Source: Ornithinibacter sp.
Lineage (GTDB): Bacteria; Actinomycetota; Actinomycetes; Actinomycetales; Dermatophilaceae
NCBI GenBank assembly: GCA_029266735.1
Contig: JAQSWG010000013.1
Coordinates: 1 to 33,494 of the forward strand
Reading direction: 5' to 3'
Length of the DNA stretch: 33,494 bases
Of the stretch, positions 1 to 10,784 are shown piece after piece. The notes under the pieces were generated by a model. That model searched no databases, was not told where the DNA came from, and saw only the letters and a list, made by a program, of their open reading frames with translations. The position numbers and the translations under genes were made by a program. Each line of letters starts with the position of its first letter. The stretch's first letter is position 1.

Positions 1-3
1 GTC

Positions 4-633
4 TCAGTCGTCGCTGAGCGGGCGCTCCTTCGTCGCCAGCTCGCTGCGGGCCTTCTCCGAGGCCGCGGAGACCTCGTCCGCGGTGCGCTGGGCCGACGAC
101 GACACCGTGCCCGGCTCGTGCTCCGGCATCCGCCACCGCGCGGTGGTCATCCCGGCGTCCCGGGCGCGCTGGAGGGCCTCGGTGATGCACCGCTCGGCGT
201 CCTCGCGTCCCGCCCAGTGCGCGCCCTCGACGGACTTGCCGGGCTCGAGGTCCTTGTAGGTCTCGAAGAAGTGCTGGATCTCGAGGCGGTCGAACTCGCT
301 GACGTGGTCGATCTCGAGGATGTGGTTCTTGCGGGGGTCGCCGGCCGGGATGCAGAGGATCTTGTCGTCGCCGCCGGCCTCGTCGCGCATGTGGAACATC
401 CCGATCGGCCGCGCCCGGACGACACAGCCGGGGAAGGTCGGCTCGTCGAGGAGCACCAGAGCGTCGAGGGGGTCGCCGTCCTCGCCGAGCGACTCCTCGA
501 CGTAGCCGTAGTCCGACGGGTAGGCCATCGCGGTGAAGAGCATCCGGTCGAGCCGGATGCGACCGGACTCGTGGTCGACCTCGTACTTGTTCCGGTGGCC
601 CTTGGGAATCTCGATGGTGACGTCGAACTCCAC
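4..633 (-). CDS. ppa: Inorganic pyrophosphatase (family I)
   Basis: Hydrolyses cytosolic pyrophosphate to phosphate, pulling biosynthetic reactions forward. The 209-residue product has the family I signature DGDPLDALV at residues 52-60, with the metal-binding aspartates D52, D54 and D57, and the usual N-terminal GHRNKYEVD segment. The core ends near residue 165; residues 170-209 form a polar, charged tail that makes the protein longer than the usual 160-175 residues. I chose the GTG at 633 because an AGGGAG sequence lies about 8 nt upstream and the protein begins at the family's usual N-terminus; the reading frame stays open upstream but that part is not protein-like. It is transcribed divergently from dacB, with 82 bp between the two start codons. 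Confidence 0.96.
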   Translation of the reverse strand: MEFDVTIEIPKGHRNKYEVDHESGRIRLDRMLFTAMAYPSDYGYVEESLGEDGDPLDALVLLDEPTFPGCVVRARPIGMFHMRDEAGGDDKILCIPAGDPRKNHILEIDHVSEFDRLEIQHFFETYKDLEPGKSVEGAHWAGREDAERCITEALQRARDAGMTTARWRMPEHEPGTVSSSAQRTADEVSAASEKARSELATKERPLSDD

Positions 634-662
634 GGCGGGCTTCTCCCTTCGCAGCGGTGACC

Positions 663-668
663 TAGGCT
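663..668 (+). promoter_or_regulatory. Candidate -10 element for dacB
   Basis: TAGGCT on the + strand between ppa and dacB fits the actinobacterial TANNNT -10 pattern and would give a leader of about 40 nt before the GTG at 716. I see no convincing -35. The hexamer overlaps a CCTAGG palindrome that could serve either direction. Weak. Confidence 0.3.
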
Positions 669-715
669 CGCCCCAGTGTGGCGCATGGATGCACCGCAGG
701 AGGAAGGAGGTGCGG

Positions 716-2155
716 GTGCGACGGGTCCTGCTCGCCTCGGCCACCGTCCTCCTCCTCCTGACCGGGTATGCCGTGGCGGACGTCGTCGACCTGGCCCCGG
801 GCCTGCTGACCAGGGACCGGCCGGCGGCGGCGCCCGCGCCCACCGTGTCCGGCACCCGCGCTCCCGCGCTGCTCCCCTCGCCGGCCGCCTCGGTCGACGA
901 GGTGCTCACTGCCACGGGCGCCGAGGCGCCCCTGCCCACTGCTGCGGGGCTCCAGTCCGCCCTCGTGGGCGCCTCGGGAGACCCCGCCCTCAAGGGCGGG
1001 CTCGGCGTGAGCGTGCGCGACGGCATCACGGGTGGGGAGATCTGGGCCCTCGACGCCGACCGGGCCCGCGTGCCGGCATCGACGGTCAAGCTGCTCTCGG
1101 CGCTCGCCGTCGCGGACGGCCTCGACCTCCGCGACACCATGACGACCGAGGTGGTCGCCGTGCCGGGCTCGACAGAGGTCGTCCTCGTCGCCTCCGGGGA
1201 CACCCTCCTGGCGCCCGGGAGGGGAAACGCGGCGCAGGTGGCGGGCCGGGCGGGCCTGGGGGACCTCGCCGGCGAGGTCGCCGACGCGCTCCGGGGCAGC
1301 GGCCGCACGACGGTCGACCTCAGGCTGGACCTCAGCTACGCCCCGGGCCCGCGCTACCCCTCGTCGTGGAACCCCAACGACGTGCGCGACGGGTTCACGC
1401 AGGCCGTCGTCATGACCGGCCTCGCCACCCAGCTGCCGCGCGCCGGTCGGCCAGCACCGCGCGAGCCGGAGCAGGAGGTCGCCGAGGCGTTCTCCGCGGC
1501 GCTGGCGGGAGCGGGCGTGACGAGCCGCCTGCTGCCACGCTCGACCTGGGACGAACCCGCGCCTCCCGACGCCGTGGTGCTGGGCGGCGTGGACTCCGCG
1601 ACCTACTCCGAGGTGCTCGACCTGGCCCTGGACCGGAGCGAGAACGCCCTCACCGAGAACCTCGTCCGCCAGGCCGCGGCGGCGGCCGGGCGGCCCACGA
1701 CGACGGACGGGGCCGAGGCGGCATACATCGTGGAGCGACTGACGGCCCACGGCGTCCCGACCGCCGGGCTCGTGCTCCGCGACGCGAGCGGGCTGAGCCC
1801 GGACCAGGCGGCGAGCGCCGCGACGCTGTCCGCCGTGCTGCGGCTGGCGGTGGCAGACGAGGTCGAGGGGCTCCGCGGGATCGTCGCCGGCCTGGCGGTC
1901 TCGGGGCTGTCCGGCACGATGCGGCGCCGGCTCACCTCCGAGGCGACGCTCGACGTCGTCGGCGTCCCCCGCGCCAAGACGGGGACCCTGCGGGCGGGCT
2001 CGGCTCTGGCGGGCACGACGGTCGACGCCGACGGGCGTCCGCTGACCTTCGCCGTCCTCGTCGACGACTTCCCCGAGACCTACGGGGGAACGCAGCGGGC
2101 GCGGGCCGCGTTGGACCGGATCGTCGCCGCACTGACCAGGTGCGGCTGCCGCTGA
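716..2155 (+). CDS. dacB: D-alanyl-D-alanine carboxypeptidase, PBP4/DacB family (peptidase S13)
   Basis: Penicillin-binding protein 4 type enzyme that trims or cleaves peptidoglycan stem peptides outside the membrane. The 479-residue product starts with a hydrophobic segment (residues about 4-20) that serves as signal peptide or anchor, followed by an Ala/Pro-rich linker. The three active-site motifs are present: SxxK as STVK at residues 122-125, SxN as SEN at 308-310, and KTG at 421-423. The start is the GTG at 716, which has AGGAGG 5 nt upstream; an earlier in-frame ATG at 689 and GTG at 710 are worse placed. It heads the run dacB, metalloprotease-like gene, tilS, hpt, a gene order widespread in Actinobacteria. 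Coupling of wall trimming to tRNA or purine salvage genes is positional only. Confidence 0.93.
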   Translation: MRRVLLASATVLLLLTGYAVADVVDLAPGLLTRDRPAAAPAPTVSGTRAPALLPSPAASVDEVLTATGAEAPLPTAAGLQSALVGASGDPALKGGLGVSVRDGITGGEIWALDADRARVPASTVKLLSALAVADGLDLRDTMTTEVVAVPGSTEVVLVASGDTLLAPGRGNAAQVAGRAGLGDLAGEVADALRGSGRTTVDLRLDLSYAPGPRYPSSWNPNDVRDGFTQAVVMTGLATQLPRAGRPAPREPEQEVAEAFSAALAGAGVTSRLLPRSTWDEPAPPDAVVLGGVDSATYSEVLDLALDRSENALTENLVRQAAAAAGRPTTTDGAEAAYIVERLTAHGVPTAGLVLRDASGLSPDQAASAATLSAVLRLAVADEVEGLRGIVAGLAVSGLSGTMRRRLTSEATLDVVGVPRAKTGTLRAGSALAGTTVDADGRPLTFAVLVDDFPETYGGTQRARAALDRIVAALTRCGCR

Positions 2156-2185
2156 CCGGCGGTCCGAGGGAGAGGCAGGACCCGC

Positions 2186-3226
2186 GTGGGGTACGTCGAC
2201 TGGGAGTTCGCCAAGACGACCGGCAGGACGCTCGTGCCCGCCGGGCCGACCGTCAGCCAGGCCGAGGCCGAGGCCGAAGTGGCCGCGATCCGGGCGGCGG
2301 CCGCCACCGCGCGCGGCCCGGTCGCGGACACGGCCAGGATGGAGACGCCCGGCGACGCGCCGGACGCCCTCGTCGTCGACCGGGCCACGTGGATCGCCGT
2401 CAACGCCGACTCGATGGGGGCGATGCTCGACGCGACCTTCGACGAGATCATCGAGAAGCGCGGTCAGGCCCCGGGACCCACCGCGCAGGCCATCGGCGGC
2501 AAGATCACCGGCGCGGAGGCGGGGGCGCTCCTCGCGTTCATGGCCACCAAGGTGCTCGGCCAGTACGACCTCTCGCCGGGCGGGACGCCGACGCTCATGC
2601 TCGTCGCGCCGAACATCATGTCCATCGCGGAGGAGCTCGGCGTCGATCGCGATGACTTCCGCGCCTGGGTCTGCATGCACGAGGAGACCCACCGGGTGCA
2701 GTTCACGGCGAACCCGTGGCTGCGGGACCACCTCGTGTCGGAGGCACGCACCCTCGCCGTCGACCTCGCGCCCGACGCGGAGCGGTTGCACGAGCTGACC
2801 GGCCGGCTCACCGAGAAGCTCCCCGAGCTGCTGCGAGAGGGCAGCACCGGCCTCGCCGACCTGTTCACGACGCCGGAGCAGCGCGAGAAGATGGCCGCTC
2901 TCACCGCGGTGATGTCCCTCCTCGAGGGTCACGCCGACGTCGTCATGGACGACGTCGGCCCGGCCCACATCCCCAGCGTGGCTCACATCCGTGCGCGGTT
3001 CACCGAGCGCCGCAAGGGGGCCGGGGCTCCGGACCGCATCCTGCGCCGGCTGCTCGGCCTCGAGGCCAAGATGCGGCAGTACCGGGACGGGGCGATCTTC
3101 GTCCGCAGTGTCCAGGACACCGTCGGGGTCGACGGCTTCAACGCGGTGTGGGCCTCCCCGGAAACCCTGCCCCAGGCCCGCGAGATCGAGGACCCCACGG
3201 CCTGGGTCCGGCGCGTCCACGGCTGA
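2186..3226 (+). CDS. Zinc-dependent metalloprotease-like protein (DUF2342 / F420-biosynthesis-associated family)
   Basis: A 346-residue protein of the actinobacterial DUF2342 family, often labelled 'coenzyme F420 biosynthesis associated' or 'zinc-dependent metalloprotease'. The decisive motif is HEETH at residues 165-169, matching the HExxH zincin consensus; further acidic residues downstream, near EGHADV, could give the third ligand. There is no signal peptide, so it probably acts in the cytoplasm. The GTG at 2186 is preceded by GGCAGGA about 6 nt away. It starts 30 nt after dacB and stops 6 nt before tilS, so it is surely in the same transcript. The link with F420 comes only from the family label; no F420 biosynthesis gene lies in this window, and the substrate is unknown. 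Confidence 0.88.
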   Translation: MGYVDWEFAKTTGRTLVPAGPTVSQAEAEAEVAAIRAAAATARGPVADTARMETPGDAPDALVVDRATWIAVNADSMGAMLDATFDEIIEKRGQAPGPTAQAIGGKITGAEAGALLAFMATKVLGQYDLSPGGTPTLMLVAPNIMSIAEELGVDRDDFRAWVCMHEETHRVQFTANPWLRDHLVSEARTLAVDLAPDAERLHELTGRLTEKLPELLREGSTGLADLFTTPEQREKMAALTAVMSLLEGHADVVMDDVGPAHIPSVAHIRARFTERRKGAGAPDRILRRLLGLEAKMRQYRDGAIFVRSVQDTVGVDGFNAVWASPETLPQAREIEDPTAWVRRVHG

Positions 3227-3232
3227 CCGGCG

Positions 3233-4213
3233 GTGCCCGGGCCCCATCCGACGACGGCGGCGATCCGCCACGCCGTCCGGTCGGTCCTCCTCGGGCGGAG
3301 ACCGGGTGACCTCGTGCTCGTCGCCGCCAGCGGCGGAGCCGACTCCACGGTGCTCGCGGCGGCGGCGGCCTTCGAGGCGCCGGCCTTCGGCGTGCGGGTC
3401 GGGGCCGTCGTCGTCGACCACGGCGTCCAGGCCGGCTCCCGCGGGGTCGCCGCGGAGGCGGCCGAGCGCCTGGTCCGGCTCGGCCTGGAGCCGGTCGAGG
3501 TCGTCTCGGTGACCGTCCCCCAGGGCGGCCGAGGGCTCGAGGCGGCCGCACGCGAGGCCCGCTACGCCGCCCTCGACGCCGCCGCCGAGCGGCATGGTGC
3601 TGCCCTGGTGCTCCTCGGCCACACCCTCGACGACCAGGCGGAGCAGGTGCTGCTGGGGCTCACCCGGGGTTCCGGTGCCAGGTCGCTGGCCGGGATGGCG
3701 TCCGCCCGCGGGCGGTACCGCCGTCCGTTGCTCGGGATCACCCGGCTGGAGTGCCGCACCTCGGCGGAGACCGAGGGGCTGCGGTGGTGGGACGACCCGA
3801 TGAACGAGGACCCGATCCACCTGCGCGTGCGGGCCCGACGCGCGCTCGCCGACCTCGAGCGCGACCTCGGCCCCGGTGTCACTGCCGCCCTGGCCCGCAC
3901 CGCCGACCTCCTGCGCGACGACGCGGAGCACCTCGAGGCCCTGGCCGAGTCGGCGGTCGCCGACCTCGGAGGGGGGCCCTGGCGGGTCGAGGCGCTCGCG
4001 GCGCTGCCCCGCGCGGTCCGCACCCGGGTCTGGCGGCGCCTCCTCCTGGCGGCCGGCGCCCCTGCGGGACAGCTGGCCACGAAGCACACGGCAGCCTGTG
4101 ACCGGCTGCTCACGGGATGGCGTGGGCAGGGTCCCGTCCACGTCCCAGGTGGGCTGCGCGTGCACCGGTCCCATGACCGGGTCACCATCGGACCACCCGC
4201 TCCGGTTGAATAG
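3233..4213 (+). CDS. tilS: tRNA(Ile)-lysidine synthase
   Basis: Attaches lysine to C34 of the CAU-anticodon tRNA(Ile), using ATP, so that it reads AUA codons. The 326-residue product carries the N-type ATP-pyrophosphatase loop SGGADS at residues 33-38 and the downstream segment LLGHTLDDQAEQVLL, typical of TilS. It is short compared with E. coli TilS (about 430 residues), as is usual for actinobacterial members that lack most of the C-terminal domain. The GTG start lies 6 nt after the previous stop codon. The next gene, hpt, follows after 36 nt; tilS-hpt-ftsH adjacency is conserved across many bacteria. Confidence 0.94.
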   Translation: MPGPHPTTAAIRHAVRSVLLGRRPGDLVLVAASGGADSTVLAAAAAFEAPAFGVRVGAVVVDHGVQAGSRGVAAEAAERLVRLGLEPVEVVSVTVPQGGRGLEAAAREARYAALDAAAERHGAALVLLGHTLDDQAEQVLLGLTRGSGARSLAGMASARGRYRRPLLGITRLECRTSAETEGLRWWDDPMNEDPIHLRVRARRALADLERDLGPGVTAALARTADLLRDDAEHLEALAESAVADLGGGPWRVEALAALPRAVRTRVWRRLLLAAGAPAGQLATKHTAACDRLLTGWRGQGPVHVPGGLRVHRSHDRVTIGPPAPVE

Positions 4214-4249
4214 GCACCTCACCCGCGCCCCACCACACCAGGAGCCGCA

Positions 4250-4801
4250 GTGGACGCCGCCCACATGGGAGCCGACCTCGAACGAGTCCTCATCACGGAG
4301 GAGCAGATCCACGCCAAGCTCGAGGAGCTGGCCGAGCAGATCGCGGAGGAGTACGAGGGCAAGGACGTCCTCCTCGTCGGTGTCCTCAAGGGCGCGGTCA
4401 TGGTCATGGCCGATCTCATGCGCGCCCTGCCGGTGTCCGTCCCGGTCGACTGGATGGCCGTGTCGTCCTACGGCTCGGGCACCAAGTCCAGCGGGGTCGT
4501 GCGGATCCTCAAGGACCTCGACGTCGACATCTCCGGTCGGCACGTCGTCATCGTCGAGGACATCGTCGACTCCGGGCTGACCCTCTCGTGGATCAAGTCC
4601 AACCTCGAGTCGCGCAGCCCGGCGTCCGTGGAGATCTGCACCCTGCTCCGCAAGCCGGATGCCGCCAAGGTCGACGTGCACGTGCGCTGGGTGGGCTTCG
4701 ACATCCCGAACGAGTTCGTCGTCGGCTACGGCCTCGACTACGCGGAGGCGTACCGGGGCCTTCGCGTCGTGGGTACGCTGGCACCGCACGTGTACAGCTG
4801 A
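4250..4801 (+). CDS. hpt: Hypoxanthine phosphoribosyltransferase
   Basis: Purine salvage enzyme that converts hypoxanthine or guanine plus PRPP to IMP or GMP in the cytoplasm. The 183-residue protein has the PRPP-binding loop VVIVEDIVDSGLTL at residues 99-112, with the adjacent acidic pair E103-D104, and the flexible-loop segment with SSYGSGTKSSG at residues 72-82. The GTG at 4250 has AGGAG 5 nt upstream; an in-frame ATG at 4265 is the alternative. It ends 193 nt before ftsH. That gap holds what look like separate promoter signals for ftsH, so hpt is probably the last gene of the dacB transcript. Confidence 0.95.
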   Translation: MDAAHMGADLERVLITEEQIHAKLEELAEQIAEEYEGKDVLLVGVLKGAVMVMADLMRALPVSVPVDWMAVSSYGSGTKSSGVVRILKDLDVDISGRHVVIVEDIVDSGLTLSWIKSNLESRSPASVEICTLLRKPDAAKVDVHVRWVGFDIPNEFVVGYGLDYAEAYRGLRVVGTLAPHVYS

Positions 4802-4880
4802 GCGCCGTCACGGCATCCGAGATCGGCCCGAAGAGCCGGCTGGTGTGCTCACCGCCCGCCGTCGAACCCCCTGCTGGAGC

Positions 4881-4914
4881 GGAACACGGGGGACATGGGG
4901 CTCGTTGCTAGCGT
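4881..4914 (+). promoter_or_regulatory. Candidate ECF-sigma (SigH/SigR-type) promoter for ftsH, with overlapping TAGCGT
   Basis: GGAAC at 4881-4885 is followed after exactly 18 nt by GTT at 4904-4906. This matches the GGAA(T/C)-N18/19-GTT pattern of actinobacterial SigR/SigH promoters (established knowledge). A TAGCGT at 4909-4914 could instead be a housekeeping -10, but no -35 is visible at the right distance. Either would give ftsH a leader of roughly 70-85 nt. Expected biologically, since FtsH is a quality-control protease, but unproven. Confidence 0.45.
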
Positions 4915-4963
4915 GTACCCGTCCCGACCGGTGTGTGCGCCGGTCGGCCCCGTGACGACGAGC

Positions 4964-4994
4964 AGGAGGACCGGAGCGTCCGCTCCGTACCCAC
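4964..4994 (+). promoter_or_regulatory. Hairpin-bridged ribosome binding site of ftsH
   Basis: The only good Shine-Dalgarno, AGGAGG at 4964-4969, is 25 nt from the ATG at 4995, too far for normal initiation. Between them lies an inverted repeat: CGGAGCG at 4972-4978 and CGCTCCG at 4981-4987. Folding it (6 bp with a 4-nt loop, since a 2-nt loop cannot close) removes about 16 nt and brings the effective spacing to about 9 nt. Seen in sequence; function inferred. Confidence 0.5.
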
Positions 4995-7083
<2,089 letters not shown>

Positions 7084-7097
<14 letters not shown>

Positions 7098-7704
7098 CCC
7101 GAGGGACGAGGCCGGCAGTGCCGCGATGACAGGGCCCGTCGACGTCCCACGGGCGCAGGCCGCGGTGCGCGAGTTCCTCCTGGCGATCGGTGAGGACCCC
7201 GAGCGCGAGGGCCTCGCCGACACCCCCGGGCGGGTCGCCCGAGCGGCGCGGGAGCTGTTCGCCGGGTTGGGGCAGGACCCGGCAGATATCCTGGAGAAGA
7301 CGTTCTCGATCGACCACGACGAGATGGTCATCGTCCGGGACATCCCCATGTACTCGACGTGCGAGCACCACCTCCTGCCGTTCCACGGGGTCGCCCACAT
7401 CGGCTACATCCCCGCGGAGGACGGCCGGGTGACCGGGCTCAGCAAGCTCGCGCGGCTCGTGGAGGTCTTCGCCCGGCGCCCGCAGGTCCAGGAACAGATC
7501 ACGACCCAGATCGCCGACGCCCTGGTCCGGTATCTCGACGTCCGGGGCGTCATCGTCGTCGTCGAGGCCGAGCACCTCTGCATGTCGATGCGCGGGGTCC
7601 ACAAGCCGGGGTCGCGCACGATCACCTCAGCGGTCCGCGGTCAGCTGCGGGACCCCGCCACCCGAGCCGAGGCGATGTCGCTGCTGCTCGGTGGCAAGCG
7701 GTGA
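7084..7704 (+). CDS. folE: GTP cyclohydrolase I
   Basis: First step of folate synthesis: GTP to 7,8-dihydroneopterin triphosphate. Zinc-ligand motifs are visible in CEHHLLPF and in EHLCMSMRG, and the segment [18 protein letters not shown] is typical of the family's N-terminal half. The start is uncertain. The GTG at 7084 has GAGGG 5 nt upstream and overlaps ftsH by 14 nt, implying translational coupling (206 residues). The ATG at 7126 (192 residues) gives a tighter N-terminus but has only a distant GAGG. First of four consecutive folate-linked genes. Confidence 0.95.
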
Positions 7705-8545
7705 CCCGCCGGTGACCCTGCCGGAGGCACGCGCCGCCGGCCGCCCTCTCGTCATGGGCGTCGTCAACGTCACGCCTGACTCGTTCAGCGACGGAGGCGC
7801 CTGGTTCACCCCGGAGGCGGCGGTCGCCCACGGCCACGAGCTGGTGGCGCAGGGCGCCGATCTCCTCGACATCGGCGGTGAGTCCACCCGCCCCGGGGCG
7901 GAACGGCCCAGTGCCGAGGAGGAGCAACGCCGCGTCCTCCCCGTCGTCGAGGAGCTCGGCTCGCTCGTGCCCGTCTCGGTGGACACCATGCGTGCGGACG
8001 TGGCTGCCGCTGCACTGGATGCCGGGGCGGTGCTCGTCAACGACGTCAGCGGCGGCCTGGCCGACCCGGACATGGCCCCCCTCGTCGCGGCGCGCCGCGT
8101 CCCGTTCGTCGCGATGCACTGGCGCGGGCACAGCCACGACATGCAGGCGCGGGCACACTACGACGACGTCGTCGAGGACGTCACCGCCGAGCTGGCGGCG
8201 CGGGTCGAGGCCCTCGTCGCCGCCGGCATCCGACCGGCCGACATCGTCCTCGACCCGGGCTTCGGATTCGCCAAGCTGGCCCACCACAACTGGGAGCTGC
8301 TGCGGCGGCTCGAGGAGCTGACCGCAGTCGGCCACCGTGTCCTCATCGGGACGTCGCGCAAGGGCTTCCTCGGCCTCGTCGGGCGAACACCCGACACGGT
8401 GCGACCCCCACTGGGTCGTGACGTCGCGACCGCCGCCACCAGCCTGTATGCCGCCCAGCGGGGAGTCTGGGCGGTGCGGGTCCACGACGTGGCCGGCACC
8501 GTGGACGCCCTCGACGTGGCCGACGCCCTCAGGGCCTCGTCGTGA
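7691..8545 (+). CDS. folP: Dihydropteroate synthase
   Basis: Condenses 6-hydroxymethyl-dihydropterin diphosphate with p-aminobenzoate; the sulfonamide target. Both signature blocks are present: [15 protein letters not shown] near the N-terminus and [12 protein letters not shown] about 35 residues later, followed by the TIM-barrel motifs [10 protein letters not shown] and [10 protein letters not shown]. The GTG at 7691 overlaps folE by 14 nt; a GTG at 7712, 7 nt past the folE stop, is an equally plausible start, and neither has a clear Shine-Dalgarno. The stop shares a GTGA overlap with the next gene, so the order folE-folP-folBK is translationally chained. Confidence 0.96.
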   Translation: MASGDPPVTLPEARAAGRPLVMGVVNVTPDSFSDGGAWFTPEAAVAHGHELVAQGADLLDIGGESTRPGAERPSAEEEQRRVLPVVEELGSLVPVSVDTMRADVAAAALDAGAVLVNDVSGGLADPDMAPLVAARRVPFVAMHWRGHSHDMQARAHYDDVVEDVTAELAARVEALVAAGIRPADIVLDPGFGFAKLAHHNWELLRRLEELTAVGHRVLIGTSRKGFLGLVGRTPDTVRPPLGRDVATAATSLYAAQRGVWAVRVHDVAGTVDALDVADALRASS

Positions 8546-9471
8546 GCGGGGGCGGGATGGCCCGCGACCGCGTGCGTCTCCTCGGGGTGCGGGGAACGGG
8601 ATTCCACGGAGTGTTCGAGCACGAGCGGCGCGAGGGCCAGGAGTTCGTCGTGGACGTCGAGCTCGTCGTCGACCTCACCCCGGCGGCCGCGAGCGACGAC
8701 CTGGTCGACACGGTGAACTACGGCGAGATCGGTGCGGCGGTCCTCGCGCGCATCCAGGGTGAGCCGCACGACCTCATCGAGCGGGTTGCCGGGCTCGTGG
8801 CCATGGACGTCCTGGCCCACGCCGCCGTCGACGAGGTCACCGTCACGGTGCACAAGCCACAGGCTCCTGTGGGGGTGCCGTTGGACGACGTCGCGGTCTG
8901 CGTGACCCGGCGGCGCGAGCCGGTGCCTGTCGTCGTGGCCCTCGGCGCCAACCTCTCGTACCGCGGCGAGCCACCCCAGGTGACGCTCAGCGGCGCGCTG
9001 GCCTGCCTGGGACCGGAGGTCGGCCTCACCGATGCCGCCGCCTCCGGGTTCTACGACACCGAGCCGGTGGGCGGCCCGGAGCAGCCGGCCTACGTCAACG
9101 CGGTCCTCACCGCGATGACGACTCTGTCGCCGACCTCGCTCCTGCGTGAGCTGCACGGCGTGGAGGCGCGTTTCGGCCGCACCCGTGAGGTCCTCTGGGG
9201 GGCGCGGACCCTGGACCTCGATCTCATCCAGTACGGCGACCCGGCATCCGGCACCGACGTGACGTCGGAGCGGAGCAGTCTGAGGCTTCCGCACCCGCGT
9301 GCCCACGAGCGGGCGTTCGTGCTCGTTCCGTGGCTCGAGGTGGACCCTGCGGCGACCCTCCGCGTCGGTGACCGCAACCGATCCGTGGCGGACCTCCTCG
9401 TGCAGCTCGACAGCAGCGGCGTGCACCGGCACGACGTCCCACCGACCACCGACGGAGGACAGCACACCTGA
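8542..9471 (+). CDS. folBK: Bifunctional dihydroneopterin aldolase / HPPK (FolB-FolK fusion)
   Basis: One 309-residue protein carries two successive folate enzymes. Residues about 7-122 are FolB (dihydroneopterin aldolase), with the conserved Glu26, Tyr60 and Lys105 of that fold. Residues about 128-300 are FolK (hydroxymethyl-dihydropterin pyrophosphokinase), with VVALGANLS at its start, TLDLDLIQYG, and LPHPRAHERAFVLVPW near the end. The order of reactions FolB, FolK, FolP fits the operon. Start: the GTG at 8542 in the GTGA overlap with folP, with AGGG 7 nt upstream; the ATG at 8557 is the alternative. FolB-FolK fusions are known in other actinobacteria. The dihydrofolate-forming step (FolC) is not in this window. 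Confidence 0.95.
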   Translation: MSGGGMARDRVRLLGVRGTGFHGVFEHERREGQEFVVDVELVVDLTPAAASDDLVDTVNYGEIGAAVLARIQGEPHDLIERVAGLVAMDVLAHAAVDEVTVTVHKPQAPVGVPLDDVAVCVTRRREPVPVVVALGANLSYRGEPPQVTLSGALACLGPEVGLTDAAASGFYDTEPVGGPEQPAYVNAVLTAMTTLSPTSLLRELHGVEARFGRTREVLWGARTLDLDLIQYGDPASGTDVTSERSSLRLPHPRAHERAFVLVPWLEVDPAATLRVGDRNRSVADLLVQLDSSGVHRHDVPPTTDGGQHT

Positions 9472-9944
9472 TGCGGCACAGAGAGATCCGCGTCCAGACA
9501 CTCCTCCTGGCCGCTGCAGCGGCGGGCATCGCGTCCTTCGTCGTCTTCACCCTGCTGACCCGTGACGGGTCCCTGGTGCCGCGTCCGCCCACGTTCGCGG
9601 GGGTCCTCCTCCTCGTCATGGGTGGGCTCGTCCTGTGGCTCGCCCGGCCGGTGCGCCGTTACCTCCAGGGTCAGGCGACGACGTCGCTCGACCCGCTCCG
9701 CGCCGCCCGCACGGTCGTGCTCGCCCAGGCGGCCGCCCTCACCGGGTCGGCGGCCGCCGGGTGGTATGCCGGGCAGGCCGCGGTCGTCGCGGCCGACCTG
9801 TCGCTCGTCGCCAACCGGTCGCGCCTCGTGCCGCTCGTGCTCCTCGTCCTGGCGTCGCTGGCGCTGGCCGGGGCCGGGCTCGTCGCTCAGCACTGGTGCC
9901 GGGTCGAGCCGCGCGACGAGGACGAGGAGGAGCGCGACTCCTGA
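9471..9944 (+). CDS. DUF3180 membrane protein
   Basis: A 157-residue integral membrane protein with four hydrophobic segments (residues about 9-28, 37-57, 77-100 and 117-140) and an acidic, Glu/Asp-rich C-terminus. It matches the DUF3180 family by size and by its conserved place just after folK in Actinobacteria; function unknown. The ATG overlaps the folBK stop by one base (TGATG), so its translation is coupled to the folate operon. It is the last gene of that run; the next gene begins 204 nt further on. Confidence 0.85.
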   Translation: MRHREIRVQTLLLAAAAAGIASFVVFTLLTRDGSLVPRPPTFAGVLLLVMGGLVLWLARPVRRYLQGQATTSLDPLRAARTVVLAQAAALTGSAAAGWYAGQAAVVAADLSLVANRSRLVPLVLLVLASLALAGAGLVAQHWCRVEPRDEDEEERDS

Positions 9945-10017
9945 CGCGCGGCCGCTCCGGTCGGCGTGCCGTGACGGGAGGGAGGCAACGGTGCAAGGGT
10001 TGGGATGCCGAGCCGGT

Positions 10018-10053
10018 GGTGCCGAACGGGCGCGCCACGGCGCGATCGGCACC
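10018..10053 (+). terminator. Possible stem-loop terminator after the folate operon
   Basis: GGTGCCGA at 10018-10025 pairs with TCGGCACC at 10046-10053; an inner CGCG/CGCG pair adds a second tier. There is no T-tract, which is common for high-GC actinobacterial terminators but leaves the call weak. It lies in the 204-nt gap between the DUF3180 gene and the next gene. Confidence 0.35.
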
Positions 10054-10148
10054 TCTGTCGTCTCGGATGGCGTGGGGAGAGGTGTCCGATCGTGGCTGAC
10101 CTGTTCGTCGTGCACGTGAGAGGCAAGAACCGAGAAGGGAGCCGGACC

Positions 10149-10778
10149 ATGAGGCTGACCACCATGACGCAGGTCACCGTCGACGGAGTGATGCAGGGAA
10201 ACGGGGGCGCGTCGGACGAGGACCGGAGGAACGGGTTCGAGCGGGGCGGATGGGCCCTGGGGCTGGGCGACACCGAGATCATGACAGTGATCAACCGGAC
10301 CTACGAGCGCGCCGACGCGTTCCTCTTCGGCCGCCGGACGTACGAGCTCTTCGCGGGGTACTGGGGCGCGGAGGAGCGGGCCCGCGTCGCGGCGGAGGAT
10401 CCGGGAAACCACCAGATCGCGGCCGCCCTGAACAGCAAGCCCAAGTACGTCGCGTCGACCACGCTCAGCCGACCGCGCTGGGCGAACACGACCGTCCTCT
10501 CCGGTGACCTCGCGGCGGCCATCGGAGACCTCAAGGCCGAGCAGCCGGGTGAGCTGCAGGTGCACGGCAGCGGTGCCCTCGTCCGCTGGCTGCTCGACCA
10601 CGACCTCGTCGACGAGATGACCCTGCTCATCGTCCCGGTGGTCCTCGGCCAGGGCGCGCGGCTCTTCCCCGACTCCGGCCGCGACCTCGCTCTCGACCTC
10701 GTCGAGTCGCGAGCAGACTCCCACGGCGTGACGATGCAGGTCTACCGCCCGGCCGGACGCCCGCAGTACAGGAGATGA
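10149..10778 (+). CDS. Dihydrofolate reductase-superfamily protein (RibD C-terminal domain, YyaP-like)
   Basis: A 209-residue cytoplasmic reductase-like protein of the RibD-C/DHFR superfamily. Recognisable features are the N-terminal MTQVTVDGVMQGNGG strand, FGRRTYELFAGYWG, the HGSGALVRWLLDHDLVDE nucleotide-binding region, and VPVVLGQGARLFP. Proteins of this kind often neighbour YCII/DGPF genes and ECF sigma factors in Actinobacteria, and a broken YCII-like gene follows here. The ATG at 10149 has AAGGGAG 7 nt upstream. Despite its position next to the folate operon it is not a canonical FolA, so a role in folate reduction is not supported. The substrate is unknown. Confidence 0.85.
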   Translation: MRLTTMTQVTVDGVMQGNGGASDEDRRNGFERGGWALGLGDTEIMTVINRTYERADAFLFGRRTYELFAGYWGAEERARVAAEDPGNHQIAAALNSKPKYVASTTLSRPRWANTTVLSGDLAAAIGDLKAEQPGELQVHGSGALVRWLLDHDLVDEMTLLIVPVVLGQGARLFPDSGRDLALDLVESRADSHGVTMQVYRPAGRPQYRR

Positions 10779-10784
10779 TCCGCG

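Noticed and set aside
662-4789. Very long open reading frame on the minus strand opposite dacB to hpt
   Set aside because: It is antisense to five well-supported genes and has a Gly/Arg/Asp-rich composition typical of shadow frames in high-GC DNA. The same holds for 5433-7400 and 16967-19264.
10018-10053. Riboswitch upstream of the reductase gene
   Set aside because: A single GC-rich two-tier hairpin is visible with no conserved pocket elements; a terminator or chance fold is enough.
10149-10778. Reading the reductase gene as the missing folA of the folate operon
   Set aside because: It is of the RibD-C/YyaP type, with none of the FolA active-site layout, and lies outside the tightly coupled operon behind a 204-nt gap.
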